Source: SHWB01 sp050246875 (GTDB lineage: Bacteria > Pseudomonadota > Alphaproteobacteria > UBA6615). Taken from it: a stretch of DNA of 64,000 bases. Below the pieces are notes generated by a model, which saw only the letters and a program-made list of their open reading frames with translations, searched no databases and was not told where the DNA came from. Numbering within the stretch: the stretch's first letter is position 1; every line of letters begins with the position of its first letter. Positions 24,642 through 32,395 of this stretch are shown piece by piece. A program made the translations under genes and the position numbers. Where the stretch lies: positions 62,001 through 126,000 of the forward strand of contig JBFWVF010000011.1 in the NCBI GenBank assembly GCA_050246875.1, given 5' to 3'.

Positions 24642-25808
24642 TCACGCCAGCGCTTCGTAGGTGGCGGCGACGAGCGGGCCGCCGAACGGGCCCTCGTCGG
24701 CGATCGGCGCCATGCGGTTGCCGCAGTAGGAGAAGCCCAGGCGCCGCACCGGATCGCCGAAGCCGACGGCACCACCGAGCCCCATATGCCCGAAGTTGCG
24801 CCGATGGCCACCCATCGGCATCGGCGGGCAGGAGAGCATGAATCCGGCACCGAAACGGAAGTTGCGGTTGGTCATTCGGTCCATGCCGTCCCAGTGCTCG
24901 CGCGTCACGTCGGCGACGGTGCGTTCCGACAGCAGGCGCACGCCGTCGATCTCGCCACCGCGCGCGAGGCAGCCGTAGAGGCGCGCGATGGCGCGGGCGT
25001 TGCCGTGGCCGTTGGCCGAGGCGAACTCGCCGCGCCGCCAGTCGCGGCTGTTGAAGTCCTCGCTCTTCGGCAGCGGCGCCCAGGCGCGGAAGAGCGGCGA
25101 GGCCGGGTTCTCCTTGATGCCGTCGCGCGAGGGCGTGCCGCGCGTCTCCTCGAACTCGGCGCAGCGCGCGTCTTCCGCGTCGGTGAGGCCGATCTGGTAG
25201 TCGAGGCCGAGCGGCGCCGCGACCTCCGCGCGGAAGAACTGCCCGATCGTAAGGCCCGAGACGCGGCGCACGAGGCCCTCGACCAGCGGCCCGTAGGTGA
25301 AGGAGTGGTAGGCCGCATCCGTGCCCGGCACCCATTCCGGCGCCTGCGCCTCGAGCGCCCGCTCGACGACGCCTGCCTGCCACAGCGACCCGGCCGGCGC
25401 AGCGTCGGCATAGAGCACGCCGCCGCGATGCGACAGCAGCTCGCGCACGGTCATGCGTTCCTTGCCGGCCTGGCCGAACTCGGGCCAGTAGGAGGCGACG
25501 GTTGCCTCCGGGTCGATGAGCCCGCGGTCGATCAGCACATGGGCGCAGACCGAGGCCGAGGCCTTGGCCACCGACATCATGCAGGTGATGGTGTCGGGCT
25601 CCCACGGCAGGGTGCGGGCGCGGTCGCGGAAGCCGCCCCACAGATCGACCACGGTGACGCCGTCGAGCACCACCGAGACGCAGGCACCGATCTCGCGGCC
25701 GGCCGGCGTGTCGCTGTTCATGACCCGCTCGAAGGCGCGGCGCACGGCGGCGAAGCGCGGCTGGCAGACGCCGGCGACCGGTACCCTCATCGTCGTCGCG
25801 ACGGTCAT
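24642..25808 (-). CDS. Serine hydrolase, beta-lactamase (class C/EstB) fold
   Basis: The protein has 388 residues. SxxK motif S79-V-A-K82 (CMMSVAKASA), Tyr167 (AYHSFTYGP) and GHMGLGG near the C-terminus. It parallels the hydrolase inside the TRAP operon along its whole length (for example FRFGAGFMLSCPP versus FRFGTGFMLSCPA). ATG 25808 follows GGAGGGGCGAGGC; the frame extends to 25865. First gene of an operon with the two SDRs; divergent from a TetR gene with operator site C between them. No signal peptide, so probably cytoplasmic. Confidence 0.87.
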   Translation of the reverse strand: MTVATTMRVPVAGVCQPRFAAVRRAFERVMNSDTPAGREIGACVSVVLDGVTVVDLWGGFRDRARTLPWEPDTITCMMSVAKASASVCAHVLIDRGLIDPEATVASYWPEFGQAGKERMTVRELLSHRGGVLYADAAPAGSLWQAGVVERALEAQAPEWVPGTDAAYHSFTYGPLVEGLVRRVSGLTIGQFFRAEVAAPLGLDYQIGLTDAEDARCAEFEETRGTPSRDGIKENPASPLFRAWAPLPKSEDFNSRDWRRGEFASANGHGNARAIARLYGCLARGGEIDGVRLLSERTVADVTREHWDGMDRMTNRNFRFGAGFMLSCPPMPMGGHRRNFGHMGLGGAVGFGDPVRRLGFSYCGNRMAPIADEGPFGGPLVAATYEALA

Positions 25809-25896
25809 GCCTCGCCCCTCCACGGCCGGCCCACCCCGATGGGCGCGGGCGCGCCGGCGCGGCACAATCTAGCTTGCCTAGACCACGGCCGGAACC

Positions 25897-25917
25897 GTTT
25901 ACTTAATGCTCATTCAA
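25897..25917. promoter_or_regulatory. Operator-like palindrome, site C
   Basis: GTTTACTTAATG, then CT, then CATTCA. The core arms are TTAATG (25903-25908) and CATTCA (25911-25916). It lies 24 bp before the TetR start at 25941 and 89 bp from the divergent serine hydrolase, so it could serve both. Confidence 0.7.
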
Positions 25918-25940
25918 CGAAACCGCGGGCAGGCGCTGCC

Positions 25941-26570
25941 ATGGCGAATGCGGCGAAGCGGAAGGCGGCGGGCGAGGCGCCCGACACGCGCGAGCGCATC
26001 CTCGAGGCAGCGGCGGCGCTGTTCGCCGAGCGCGGCTACGAGCGTACCTCGATGGGCGCCATCGCGCGCGCGGTGCAGGTGAGCGCGCCGGCGCTCTACT
26101 ATCACTTCCAGTCGAAGGAAGAGATCCTCTACACGCATCTCGTCCTGTCGATGGAACAGGTTCTGGAGCGCGCCGAGGCGACGGTGGCCGAGGCCGGCAC
26201 GCGCGCCGAGGCGCGCATCGCGGCGCTGGTGCGCGTGCACATCGCATCGGACCAGCAGCGCGTCGGCATCCAGTCGATGCTCAACGAGAGCCTCTACGGC
26301 ACCGGCATCCTCGCCAACTCGCTGGGCGCGCCGCAGCGCGCCACGCTCGACGACCTGCAGCGCCGCTACCTCGACCTGTGGCGCACGGTGCTGCGCGAGG
26401 GCGCTGCCGGCGACGGGCTGCGCGTGCCGGACGTGACGGCGACGGCCTTCGCCATCGTCGGCATGCTCGACCACGTCGTGCACTGGTACCGGCCCGGCGG
26501 CCGCCTCGACCTCGACGCACTGACGGCGATCTACGTCGAGCTGGTGCGGCGGATGGTGGGGAAAGGCTGA
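25941..26570 (+). CDS. TetR/AcrR family transcriptional regulator (KstR2-like C-terminal domain)
   Basis: The 209-residue protein has a TetR domain at about 14-65: RERILEAAAALFAERGYERT, MGAIARAVQVSAPALYYHFQ, SKEEILYTHL. The C-terminal domain, with WRTVLREGAAGDGLRVPDVT and MLDHVVHWYRPGGRLD, matches the KstR2-like type, which often senses acyl-CoA thioesters. It is divergent from the hydrolase-SDR operon and has operator site C upstream. It is the second candidate for the shared-operator regulator. Confidence 0.88.
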   Translation: MANAAKRKAAGEAPDTRERILEAAAALFAERGYERTSMGAIARAVQVSAPALYYHFQSKEEILYTHLVLSMEQVLERAEATVAEAGTRAEARIAALVRVHIASDQQRVGIQSMLNESLYGTGILANSLGAPQRATLDDLQRRYLDLWRTVLREGAAGDGLRVPDVTATAFAIVGMLDHVVHWYRPGGRLDLDALTAIYVELVRRMVGKG

Positions 26571-26613
26571 GGCGGAGGCGTCCGATCGGATCCTTCTTTC
26601 CTCTCCCAAAGGG

Positions 26614-26632
26614 GGTAATTGTATACTTGACT
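26614..26632 (+). repeat. Left terminal inverted repeat of the IS1595-family element
   Basis: GGTAATTGTATACTTGACT, identical in reverse complement to 28972-28990. It contains the palindrome GTATAC. The transposase gene starts 47 bp inside. Confidence 0.9.
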
Positions 26633-26678
26633 GCACAGACCCGATTGCCTACATCCCTTCTCAAGAGGGGATGCTGCC

Positions 26679-27626
26679 ATGTCCGACCTGTCCAATCCTA
26701 TCTTTCAGGACGAAACCAAGGCCCGCGAGTTCCTTGAGGAACAGCGTTGGCCCGATGGCGCCGTGTGTCCCTTCTGCGGCCAGTTCGAGACTGTGAAGTC
26801 CCTGCCGGCCAAGGGCGCGCTAGGCGCCGGCTGGTATCACTGCAACGACTGCCGCAAGAAGTTCACGGTCCGCGTCGGCACGCTGTACGAGCGCAGCCAC
26901 GTTCCGCTGCACAAGTGGCTTCTGGCTACGCACCTTCTCTGCGCCAGCAAGAAGGGCATGAGCGCCCATCAACTCGGCCGCATGCTCGGCGTGACCTACA
27001 AGACCGCTTGGTTCATGGCCCACCGCATCCGCGAGGGCATGCGCCCCGCCGAGGATGCCGGCCCGCTCGGCGGCCCCGGCAAGACCGTTGAGGCCGATGA
27101 AACCGTGATCGGCGGCAAGGAGAAGAACAAGCACAAGTCCAAGCGCAACCCCAAGAACATCGGTGCCGTCGGCAAGCAGGTTGCCTTTTCGCTGGTGGAG
27201 CGCGGCGGCAAGGTCCGCTCCCACCACGTCGCCAACGTCAATTCAAAGACCCTGCGCCCGATCCTCGTTGCTCAGGTCGACCGCAAATCCATCCTCATGA
27301 CGGACGATGCCGGCCAGTATCGTTCGGTCGGGCGCGAGTTTGCCGGCTTCGAGACGGTCAACCACGGCATCGAGGAATACGTTCGCGGCGACGCGCACAC
27401 GAACACGATTGAGGGCTATTTCTCCATCCTCAAGCGCGGCATCAACGGGACGTATCACCACGTCTCGCAGCAGCACTTGAAGCGTTACCTTGCCGAGTTC
27501 GACTTTCGATACAACGAGCGCAGCGCCCTTGGCGTGAACGACGCCGAGCGCATGGCGAAGGCCCTAGAGGGCATCGAAGGTCGCCGCCTCACCTATCGGC
27601 GGACTGACGAAGCCGCGAACGCTTAA
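26679..27626 (+). CDS. IS1595-family transposase
   Basis: The protein has 315 residues, a full-length IS1595 transposase. An N-terminal zinc ribbon has Cys30/Cys33 (CPFCG) and Cys55/Cys58 (CNDC). A helix-turn-helix-like segment follows (GMSAHQLGRMLGVTYKTAWF, 93-112). The DDE catalytic residues are probably D140 (VEADETVIGG), D209 or D210 (LMTDDAGQY) and E245 (NTIEGYFSILKRG). The frame is intact and a GAGGGG site precedes ATG 26679, so the element may be active. The stop overlaps the stop of the convergent small ORF at 27623. Confidence 0.95.
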   Translation: MSDLSNPIFQDETKAREFLEEQRWPDGAVCPFCGQFETVKSLPAKGALGAGWYHCNDCRKKFTVRVGTLYERSHVPLHKWLLATHLLCASKKGMSAHQLGRMLGVTYKTAWFMAHRIREGMRPAEDAGPLGGPGKTVEADETVIGGKEKNKHKSKRNPKNIGAVGKQVAFSLVERGGKVRSHHVANVNSKTLRPILVAQVDRKSILMTDDAGQYRSVGREFAGFETVNHGIEEYVRGDAHTNTIEGYFSILKRGINGTYHHVSQQHLKRYLAEFDFRYNERSALGVNDAERMAKALEGIEGRRLTYRRTDEAANA

Positions 27627-27856
27627 GCAGCAGGCGAGGGCGTTCCTTCGCTGGCGTCGCCGCAAATCCATCGGTCAATAGCAACTAGACAGTCGAGTCC
27701 GACTCGCTCGTCCCGATGGCACACTAGTCCAGCATAGGCGGCGAACAGGTCCGTCAAATCACCGCCCAGCGCCAGATGCGCTTTCGCCAGATTGCCCGCC
27801 AAGGCAACCGTGGCCGCATACCTTTCAGATGGTTCGCCCCCGGAGCCCGCAGCCAT
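27623..27856 (-). CDS. Small hypothetical ORF in the IS element
   Basis: A 77-residue ORF convergent with the transposase, with overlapping stops. Its start codon shares bases with the plus-strand start at 27855 (CATG). An AAAGG site lies upstream. The product is mildly acidic, with one segment AYAGLVCHRDERVGLDCLVA. It may be a real passenger gene or a shadow; no family recognised. Confidence 0.3.
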   Translation of the reverse strand: MAAGSGGEPSERYAATVALAGNLAKAHLALGGDLTDLFAAYAGLVCHRDERVGLDCLVAIDRWICGDASEGTPSPAA

Positions 27857-28187
27857 GAACGACCTTTCATATCTGACAACCGGCTTTCAGGCCGCCAAGA
27901 GCGCCCTCGATCTTCTTCGGTCTTTTCGCGATCTATTGCCCGCCGGCCCGCAGCGGGAGCGCGCAGAACAAAAGATCACTGACGCTGAAACTGCGCTTGC
28001 CGCCGGCGAAGCGCAGATGGCGCAAGCCCTAGGCTTCAAACTGTGCCGCTGTACGTTTCCACCACAAATCATGCTGTGGAGAGAATCCGCGAAAGCGGAT
28101 GTATGCCCCGCGTGTGGTCACGCCCAAGGGCCGGCAAGGGCAATTAACCTCGCGCAACGAGGCGGCCCCGGCAGCTGGATGAGCTAG
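27855..28187 (+). CDS. Cys-rich passenger protein of the IS element
   Basis: The 110-residue product has a helical N-terminal half (residues 1-60, with heptad-like ERAEQKITDAETALAAGEAQ) and four cysteines, C64 and C66 (LCRC) and C84 and C87 (CPACG), that could bind zinc as a small ribbon. GGAG lies 9 bp before ATG 27855. I know of similar small Cys-rich proteins beside IS1595 transposases but cannot name a function. It lies within the inverted repeats, so it moves with the element. Confidence 0.55.
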   Translation: MNDLSYLTTGFQAAKSALDLLRSFRDLLPAGPQRERAEQKITDAETALAAGEAQMAQALGFKLCRCTFPPQIMLWRESAKADVCPACGHAQGPARAINLAQRGGPGSWMS

Positions 28188-28337
28188 GGCGCCTTCTTAC
28201 TCTTGCCGCCGGGGCCTTCTTTTCGACCGCGCTTAGGCTTCGGCGCCGCATGCGGCTGCGGGGGCGTTTTCAGAAAGTGCCCGACTACCTTGCGAAAGGT
28301 GGGGTCTTTGGTCGGGTCTGATTTGGGGGGCTGCGCC

Positions 28338-28862
28338 ATGGCGGACAACTTTCCCATTCAGCAATCGCTCTATCTCGCGCTCGGCGAATTGACCTTTAGC
28401 TGGGCGCTGATCGACCAGTCGCTCGACTTCTGGACAACCATAATCTACCAGGCCGCAGGCGGCGAACACGTAGAGCCTGAAATACCCGAGCAATTCTCAA
28501 GAAAGCGCCGCTTCCTAAGTCGATGCTTCCGCCAACTCGACATTCTTGCGCCCTACCGCACGGAAGCCGTCGCCATGCTGGATGAGGCTCGCAGCCTCGC
28601 AACGATTCGTGACCCGGTCACACATGGCGCGTATCAGTCCTACGATGCACAGTCCGACGTGATCGTGTTCGTCGGAATCAAGCCAACGGACAAGGCTAGG
28701 AGAATGGTCCGAACGGTCGAGTACAGGATCACGCTATCGCGGCTTGTGGCTGCCGGCGGCGACGCCATCGACCTGACCGGCAGAATGTTGCAGTTCAGCA
28801 ATCGCCTGCTGGATGAGGTCGTGCCGAAGGATTTTTCGCGTCAGCTTCTCGGCGGCCTCTGA
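28338..28862 (+). CDS. HEPN-like passenger protein of the IS element
   Basis: The 174-residue product appears all-helical. An N-terminal helix LALGELTFSWALIDQSLDFW and a later R91-D-P-V-T-H96-G match the spacing of the RxxxxH motif of HEPN-fold proteins, many of which are RNases in defence or toxin systems. Asn usually follows the Arg; here it is Asp. A GGGGGG tract precedes ATG 28338; the frame could also start at TTG 28203. The resemblance is a pattern match only. It would be a cargo gene of the IS1595 element. Confidence 0.5.
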   Translation: MADNFPIQQSLYLALGELTFSWALIDQSLDFWTTIIYQAAGGEHVEPEIPEQFSRKRRFLSRCFRQLDILAPYRTEAVAMLDEARSLATIRDPVTHGAYQSYDAQSDVIVFVGIKPTDKARRMVRTVEYRITLSRLVAAGGDAIDLTGRMLQFSNRLLDEVVPKDFSRQLLGGL

Positions 28863-28971
28863 CGGCAGTTCGTCGCTGGTTTCAAAATCACGCAGCGCAA
28901 GACGCACCTCTCCGCAGATCAGATCAAACGCGCCGGCCTGTCGATTCGGAGATTGTGATGCCATCTTGCGT

Positions 28972-28990
28972 AGTCAAGTATACAATTACC
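28972..28990 (-). repeat. Right terminal inverted repeat of the IS1595-family element
   Basis: AGTCAAGTATACAATTACC, the exact reverse complement of the left repeat. Confidence 0.9.
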
Positions 28991-29172
28991 CCCAAAGGGA
29001 GAGGGCTCCCGGCGTTGCGCCGCAGGGCGCATGAGCGACCGAGGCGCCTACGACGGGAGGGTGAGGGGTTACGCGGCCGGAGCTTTGCCTCGACGACCGT
29101 AACCCCTCACCCTCGTCGTCTAAGGCTCGCTTGCGCTCGCCAAGTCGACGAGCCCTCTCCCTCTGGGAGAGG
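28991..29172. repeat. Long palindromic intergenic repeat, copy R3 (reverse, split by the IS)
   Basis: The body of the repeat resumes after the IS with CCCAAAGGGAGAGGGCTCC, and its left piece TCCTCTCCCAAAG-like remains at about 26600-26612. It contains GTGAGGGGTTACG / CGTAACCCCTCAC and ends with CCCTCTCCCTCTGGGAGAGG. Rejoining the two parts restores an uninterrupted hairpin like that of R4. Confidence 0.85.
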
Positions 29173-29199
29173 AATTCCGGGTCGGGCGACATCGTCGCG

Positions 29200-30966
29200 T
29201 CAGGCGCCGCGTAACCGCGACGTTACCGCTGCATCGACGCTGCCGTCCGCGCCGAGCGCGACGCGGTAGACGTCGCGCGCGCGTTCCGGCGTGATCCAGC
29301 CTTCGGCGACGTCGCGGGCGACGGCGGCGGGGTCGCGCGTCGCGGGGTCGCCGTAGCCGCCGCCGCCGCAGGAGTTGGAGACGACGCGCTCGCCGTCGGC
29401 GAGACGCAGGCGCGCCGCCGCCGGGGCCGGCTCGAGCGCGCCGTTGCGGCCACGCCGCCACTGCCGCGCCGCCCATCCCGTGTGGCCGCCGCGCACGCCC
29501 TTCGGCGCGTTGACGTTGCCGTCGCTGGTGTAGACGAGGTCGAGCGCGGTGCCGTGCGGGCCGTACTCGGTCCAGAAGGAGCTGGCGCCACGCTGGCGGC
29601 CCGCCCCCTCGCTGTCGGCGAGGAAGCCGCGGCCGTGGACGTAGAGCGGCAGACGGTGCTCCTCGAGCTCGACGGGATCGAGGTTGGCGAAGCCGGCCGA
29701 GCCGACATGGCTGATCATCTGCCATGCGTCGGCGAAGGGCGCTCCGGCGCCGCCGCTCTTGCCGATGAACACCTGGTTGACGAAGGCGCGGCCGCGGCGC
29801 GGATCGACACCGGAGACGACGCCGCCCGAGGGCGGGTTGATGGCGCCGCACTCGGCGAGGCCGATGCCGTCGGCGATGCCGGCGATCGTCGCCTGCACCG
29901 AATTGGCGACGCGGTCGGCGACGTTGGTGGTGGCGACCGAGCAGCTCGTCGGATGGCGCGGGATGCCGACGACGCAGTTCTCACGCAGCAGGACATCGAT
30001 GCGGCGGAAGCTGCCGGCGTTCTTCGGCACGCTATGGTCGAGCGCGTTGAAGACGCCGAGCATGGCGGCGGTGCGCGCGCAGGCCTCCGACAGGTTGAGG
30101 CCGCAGGGCAGGCAGTCGGGGTTGTCGCGCAGGTCGACGGTGACGCGCGCCGCCGCCGGGTCGAGCGTAATCTTGACGGTAACGGGGATGCCTTCGGGCG
30201 GCGTACCGGGGATGGCGTCGTGGGTGCTGGTCCATTCGGCGTGGCCGGCCGGCAGCGCGGCGATGGCGGCCTCCATGCGGCGCTCGGAGTAGTCGAACCA
30301 CTCGGCGGTGAAGCGCGCCAGCTCCTCCCAGCCGACCTCGCGGCCGAGCGCCAGCAGCTCGCGCTCGCCGATGCGGGCTGCCCCCATCATGGCGAGGAAG
30401 TCGCCATGCCACTGGTCCGGCACGCGGATGCGGGCGCGGCACATGCGCACGATGTCCATGTTGGTGCGGTAGTCCTGCTGCACTTTCACGGCCGGGAAGA
30501 TCAGCGCGCCTTCCTCATAGACGTCGCGCGCCGTCGAGTAATAGGTCGTCGGGATCGAGTTGCCGATGTCGGCCTGGTGCGCCTTGGCCAGCACGGTGAA
30601 GCGGTGGACGCCGTCGTCGTCGATCACCGGCACGAGAATGGTGTGGTCGGCCGGATGCGAGCAGCCGTGATACGGCGAGTTGTGCAGGTAGGCGTCGCCG
30701 CGCCGCAACTCGGGGTGAAACTCGCGCATGGCGCGCGCCATCATGTCGGGGCCGGAGAGCACGTGGATCGGCAGGCTCTCGGCCACGGCGGCAAGCTCGC
30801 AGCCGGCGGTGACGATGCAGCAGGAAAAGTCGCGCGCCATGTTGAGCACGCCCGAGCGCCCGGTGCGCTGCAGCGTGTTGCCCATCTTGCGCGAGATGCC
30901 CTCGAGCCGGTTCGACAGCAGCGCGAGCCGCACCCCGTCGCGGCGCGTGGCGGCGGCGGTGTCCAT
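29200..30966 (-). CDS. hyuB: Hydantoinase B/oxoprolinase family protein (copy 1)
   Basis: The protein has 588 residues. HyuB landmarks are LLSNRLEGISRKMGNTL near the start, GRSGVLNMARDFSCCI, LPIHVLSGPDMMARAM, AYLHNSPYHGCSHPADHTIL and CGGGGYGDPATRDP near the end. It is the beta subunit of an ATP-dependent amidohydrolase or, in the acetone-carboxylase-like branch, a carboxylase. Two more copies lie at 36657 and 38559, but only one HyuA. ATG 30966 is chosen by comparison with those copies; ATG 30975 is also possible. It is cut off from the other hyu genes by the bufferin region. Confidence 0.88.
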   Translation of the reverse strand: MDTAAATRRDGVRLALLSNRLEGISRKMGNTLQRTGRSGVLNMARDFSCCIVTAGCELAAVAESLPIHVLSGPDMMARAMREFHPELRRGDAYLHNSPYHGCSHPADHTILVPVIDDDGVHRFTVLAKAHQADIGNSIPTTYYSTARDVYEEGALIFPAVKVQQDYRTNMDIVRMCRARIRVPDQWHGDFLAMMGAARIGERELLALGREVGWEELARFTAEWFDYSERRMEAAIAALPAGHAEWTSTHDAIPGTPPEGIPVTVKITLDPAAARVTVDLRDNPDCLPCGLNLSEACARTAAMLGVFNALDHSVPKNAGSFRRIDVLLRENCVVGIPRHPTSCSVATTNVADRVANSVQATIAGIADGIGLAECGAINPPSGGVVSGVDPRRGRAFVNQVFIGKSGGAGAPFADAWQMISHVGSAGFANLDPVELEEHRLPLYVHGRGFLADSEGAGRQRGASSFWTEYGPHGTALDLVYTSDGNVNAPKGVRGGHTGWAARQWRRGRNGALEPAPAAARLRLADGERVVSNSCGGGGYGDPATRDPAAVARDVAEGWITPERARDVYRVALGADGSVDAAVTSRLRGA

Positions 30967-30975
30967 GGGTGACAT

Positions 30976-31505
30976 TAAGGCACAGGCACGGCGGTCCTGC
31001 ATCTGCCGGGCGGCGCAGGGCCCGGCCTCGTCCTTCGACAGGCTCAGGATGAGGCCTACTGGGAATGGCGAGCCCGACATGATCGGTGGTGCGGACCGTG
31101 ACGCCCTTACCCACGCTCCTCATCCTGAGCCTGTCGAAGGACGAGGGGCGCGGATGGACGATCATGTCGCCGTTATCTCGCGCGAGCGGGAGGGCGGTAG
31201 CGCCCCCACCTCACCCCGCCCTCTCCGCCCCGAGGGGCGGAGAGGGTGGAGAAGTAGGGCACGGCCGGCGATCACCGCCCTTCCCCACGCACCTCACCCT
31301 GAGGAGCCCGCGTCAGCGGGCGTCTCGAAGGGCGAGGTGCGTCGGGCGCGGTCGAACCCGCCTCGCCGCCACGGGCCTCGTCCTTCGAGACGCCACCCCC
31401 TCATCCTGAGGAGCCGCCGCAGGCGGCGTCTCGAAGGGGGGTGGCCCCTCAGGATGAGGCCCTTGAGCAGGAACGTGAGGTCGACGTTCGCAACGGAAAC
31501 CGGCT
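30976..31505. repeat. Cluster of palindromic repeats in a 530-bp gene-free stretch
   Basis: No gene is seen. It holds an inverted pair of CCTCATCCTGAGCCTGTCGA-type palindromes (31026-31054 and 31118-31146), a CCCTCTCCGCCCC hairpin (31207-31249), a CTCACCCTGAGG...CGAAGGGCGAGG unit with inner palindrome CCCGCGTCAGCGGG (31298-31341), and a composite nested unit (31377-31460) containing GAGCCGCCGCAGGCGGCGTC. This is the densest repeat cluster in the window and looks like a site where several repeat families have landed. Confidence 0.75.
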
Positions 31506-31985
31506 TCAGCGCGGGCCGGGGCCGTCGGGGCGGGGGCCCTCCGGCGGCGGGCCGCCGCGGCGGTGATGGCGCCAGTGGTCGAGGAAGGTCGTGCGTTCCT
31601 CGGGCTGCATCTGCGCGACGGCACCGGCCACCGCCGTGTGCAGGGCGGTCTGGCTCGCCGCGGTGGCCGCGCGCAGGCGGGCGAAGGCGGCGTCGAGACG
31701 GGCGCGGTCGACGGGATCGGCGGCGAGAATGGCGGCGATCTCGCGCCGCGCCTCGCCGACCTCGTCCCAGGCGGCGCGCATGTGCGGCCGGGCCGCGGCC
31801 ATCGCCGCGTCGAGGGCGGCGCGCGAGGCCGGCGACAGGCGGCCCTCGGCAGCCTCGGTCAATGCGCGCTCGAAGCGCGGCGGCCGCTGGTCGAAGGCGC
31901 GCGCCAGCAGGTAACCGCCGGCCGCGACATTGGCCGCCACCGAGACGAACAGCAGGGCGGCGAGCAGTCTGACGCTGCGGTTCAT
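31506..31985 (-). CDS. Membrane-anchored periplasmic heavy-metal sensor-like protein (CpxP/Spy/ZraP type)
   Basis: The 159-residue product has one N-terminal membrane anchor (about 7-28) and a periplasmic all-helical region with RLSPASRAALDAAMAAARP and VAQMQPEERTTFLDHWR, the pattern of LTxxQ-like CpxP-family repeats. The tail is HHRRGGPPPEGPRPDGPGPR, rich in Pro and Gly and with a possible metal-binding HH. It overlaps the anti-sigma gene by 4 bp and is the last gene of the sigma operon, suggesting a role in sensing envelope metal stress. Confidence 0.7.
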   Translation of the reverse strand: MNRSVRLLAALLFVSVAANVAAGGYLLARAFDQRPPRFERALTEAAEGRLSPASRAALDAAMAAARPHMRAAWDEVGEARREIAAILAADPVDRARLDAAFARLRAATAASQTALHTAVAGAVAQMQPEERTTFLDHWRHHRRGGPPPEGPRPDGPGPR

Positions 31986-32395
31986 GGCAAATCTCCATTG
32001 CCGGACAGGCCGGGGCCGAGCACCAGCACGGCGACCTCGTCGCCGACCTCGTCCGTCGCGGGCTCGGGCGTGGCGAGACCGAGCGCGATGCCGAGCACGA
32101 GGCAGGCCGCCAGCGCCGCCGCCTGGATCGCGACGTTGCGGAACGGCCAGACGAGGCGCGGCCGGCCGGCGGCGAGGGCGCGGCGCACCACGCGGTCGGT
32201 CAGATCGGCGGCGGCCGGAGCCGGCACCGGTACGGCATCGAGCAGCAGGTCGAGGCGCCGCGCCTCCTGCCAGGCCGCCTGCGCCGCAGGATCGCGCGCC
32301 AGCAGTGCCTCGGCGGCAGCGCGCCGGTCGGCCGGCCAGCGCCGCGGCGCAGCACCGTGCGCGGCGACGAGCGCCCTGAAATCGTCGAGCGTCAT
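31982..32395 (-). CDS. Probable anti-sigma factor, single-pass membrane protein
   Basis: The 137-residue product has a cytoplasmic N-terminal part (about 1-80) with HGAAPRRWPADRRAAAEALL, one membrane segment (about 88-108) and a short periplasmic tail. It lies directly after an ECF sigma gene with a 4-bp ATGA overlap, the normal place for the cognate anti-sigma factor. No zinc-binding HxxxCxxC is present. The assignment rests on context and topology. Confidence 0.72.
   Translation of the reverse strand: MTLDDFRALVAAHGAAPRRWPADRRAAAEALLARDPAAQAAWQEARRLDLLLDAVPVPAPAAADLTDRVVRRALAAGRPRLVWPFRNVAIQAAALAACLVLGIALGLATPEPATDEVGDEVAVLVLGPGLSGNGDLP

Larger units (their letters stand above)
26613..28990 (+). 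mobile_element. IS1595-family insertion element with passenger genes
   Basis: The element is 2378 bp. Its ends carry perfect 19-bp inverted repeats starting GGTAATTGTATACTTGACT (26614-26632 and 28972-28990). The 8-bp flank CCCAAAGG is present on both sides (26605-26612 and 28991-28998), as expected for an IS1595 target duplication; runs of G and C at the ends leave the exact border open by one base. It is inserted in the first hairpin of a long palindromic repeat (copy R3). It encodes a transposase and at least two further genes, and its inner part is less GC-rich than the chromosome. Intact ends and duplication suggest a fairly recent insertion. Confidence 0.9.

Noticed and set aside
28734..28964. 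76-residue minus ORF at the right end of the IS element
   Set aside because: It overlaps most of the 3' end of the HEPN-like gene, shows no recognisable motif and no good ribosome-binding site; possible but not supported.
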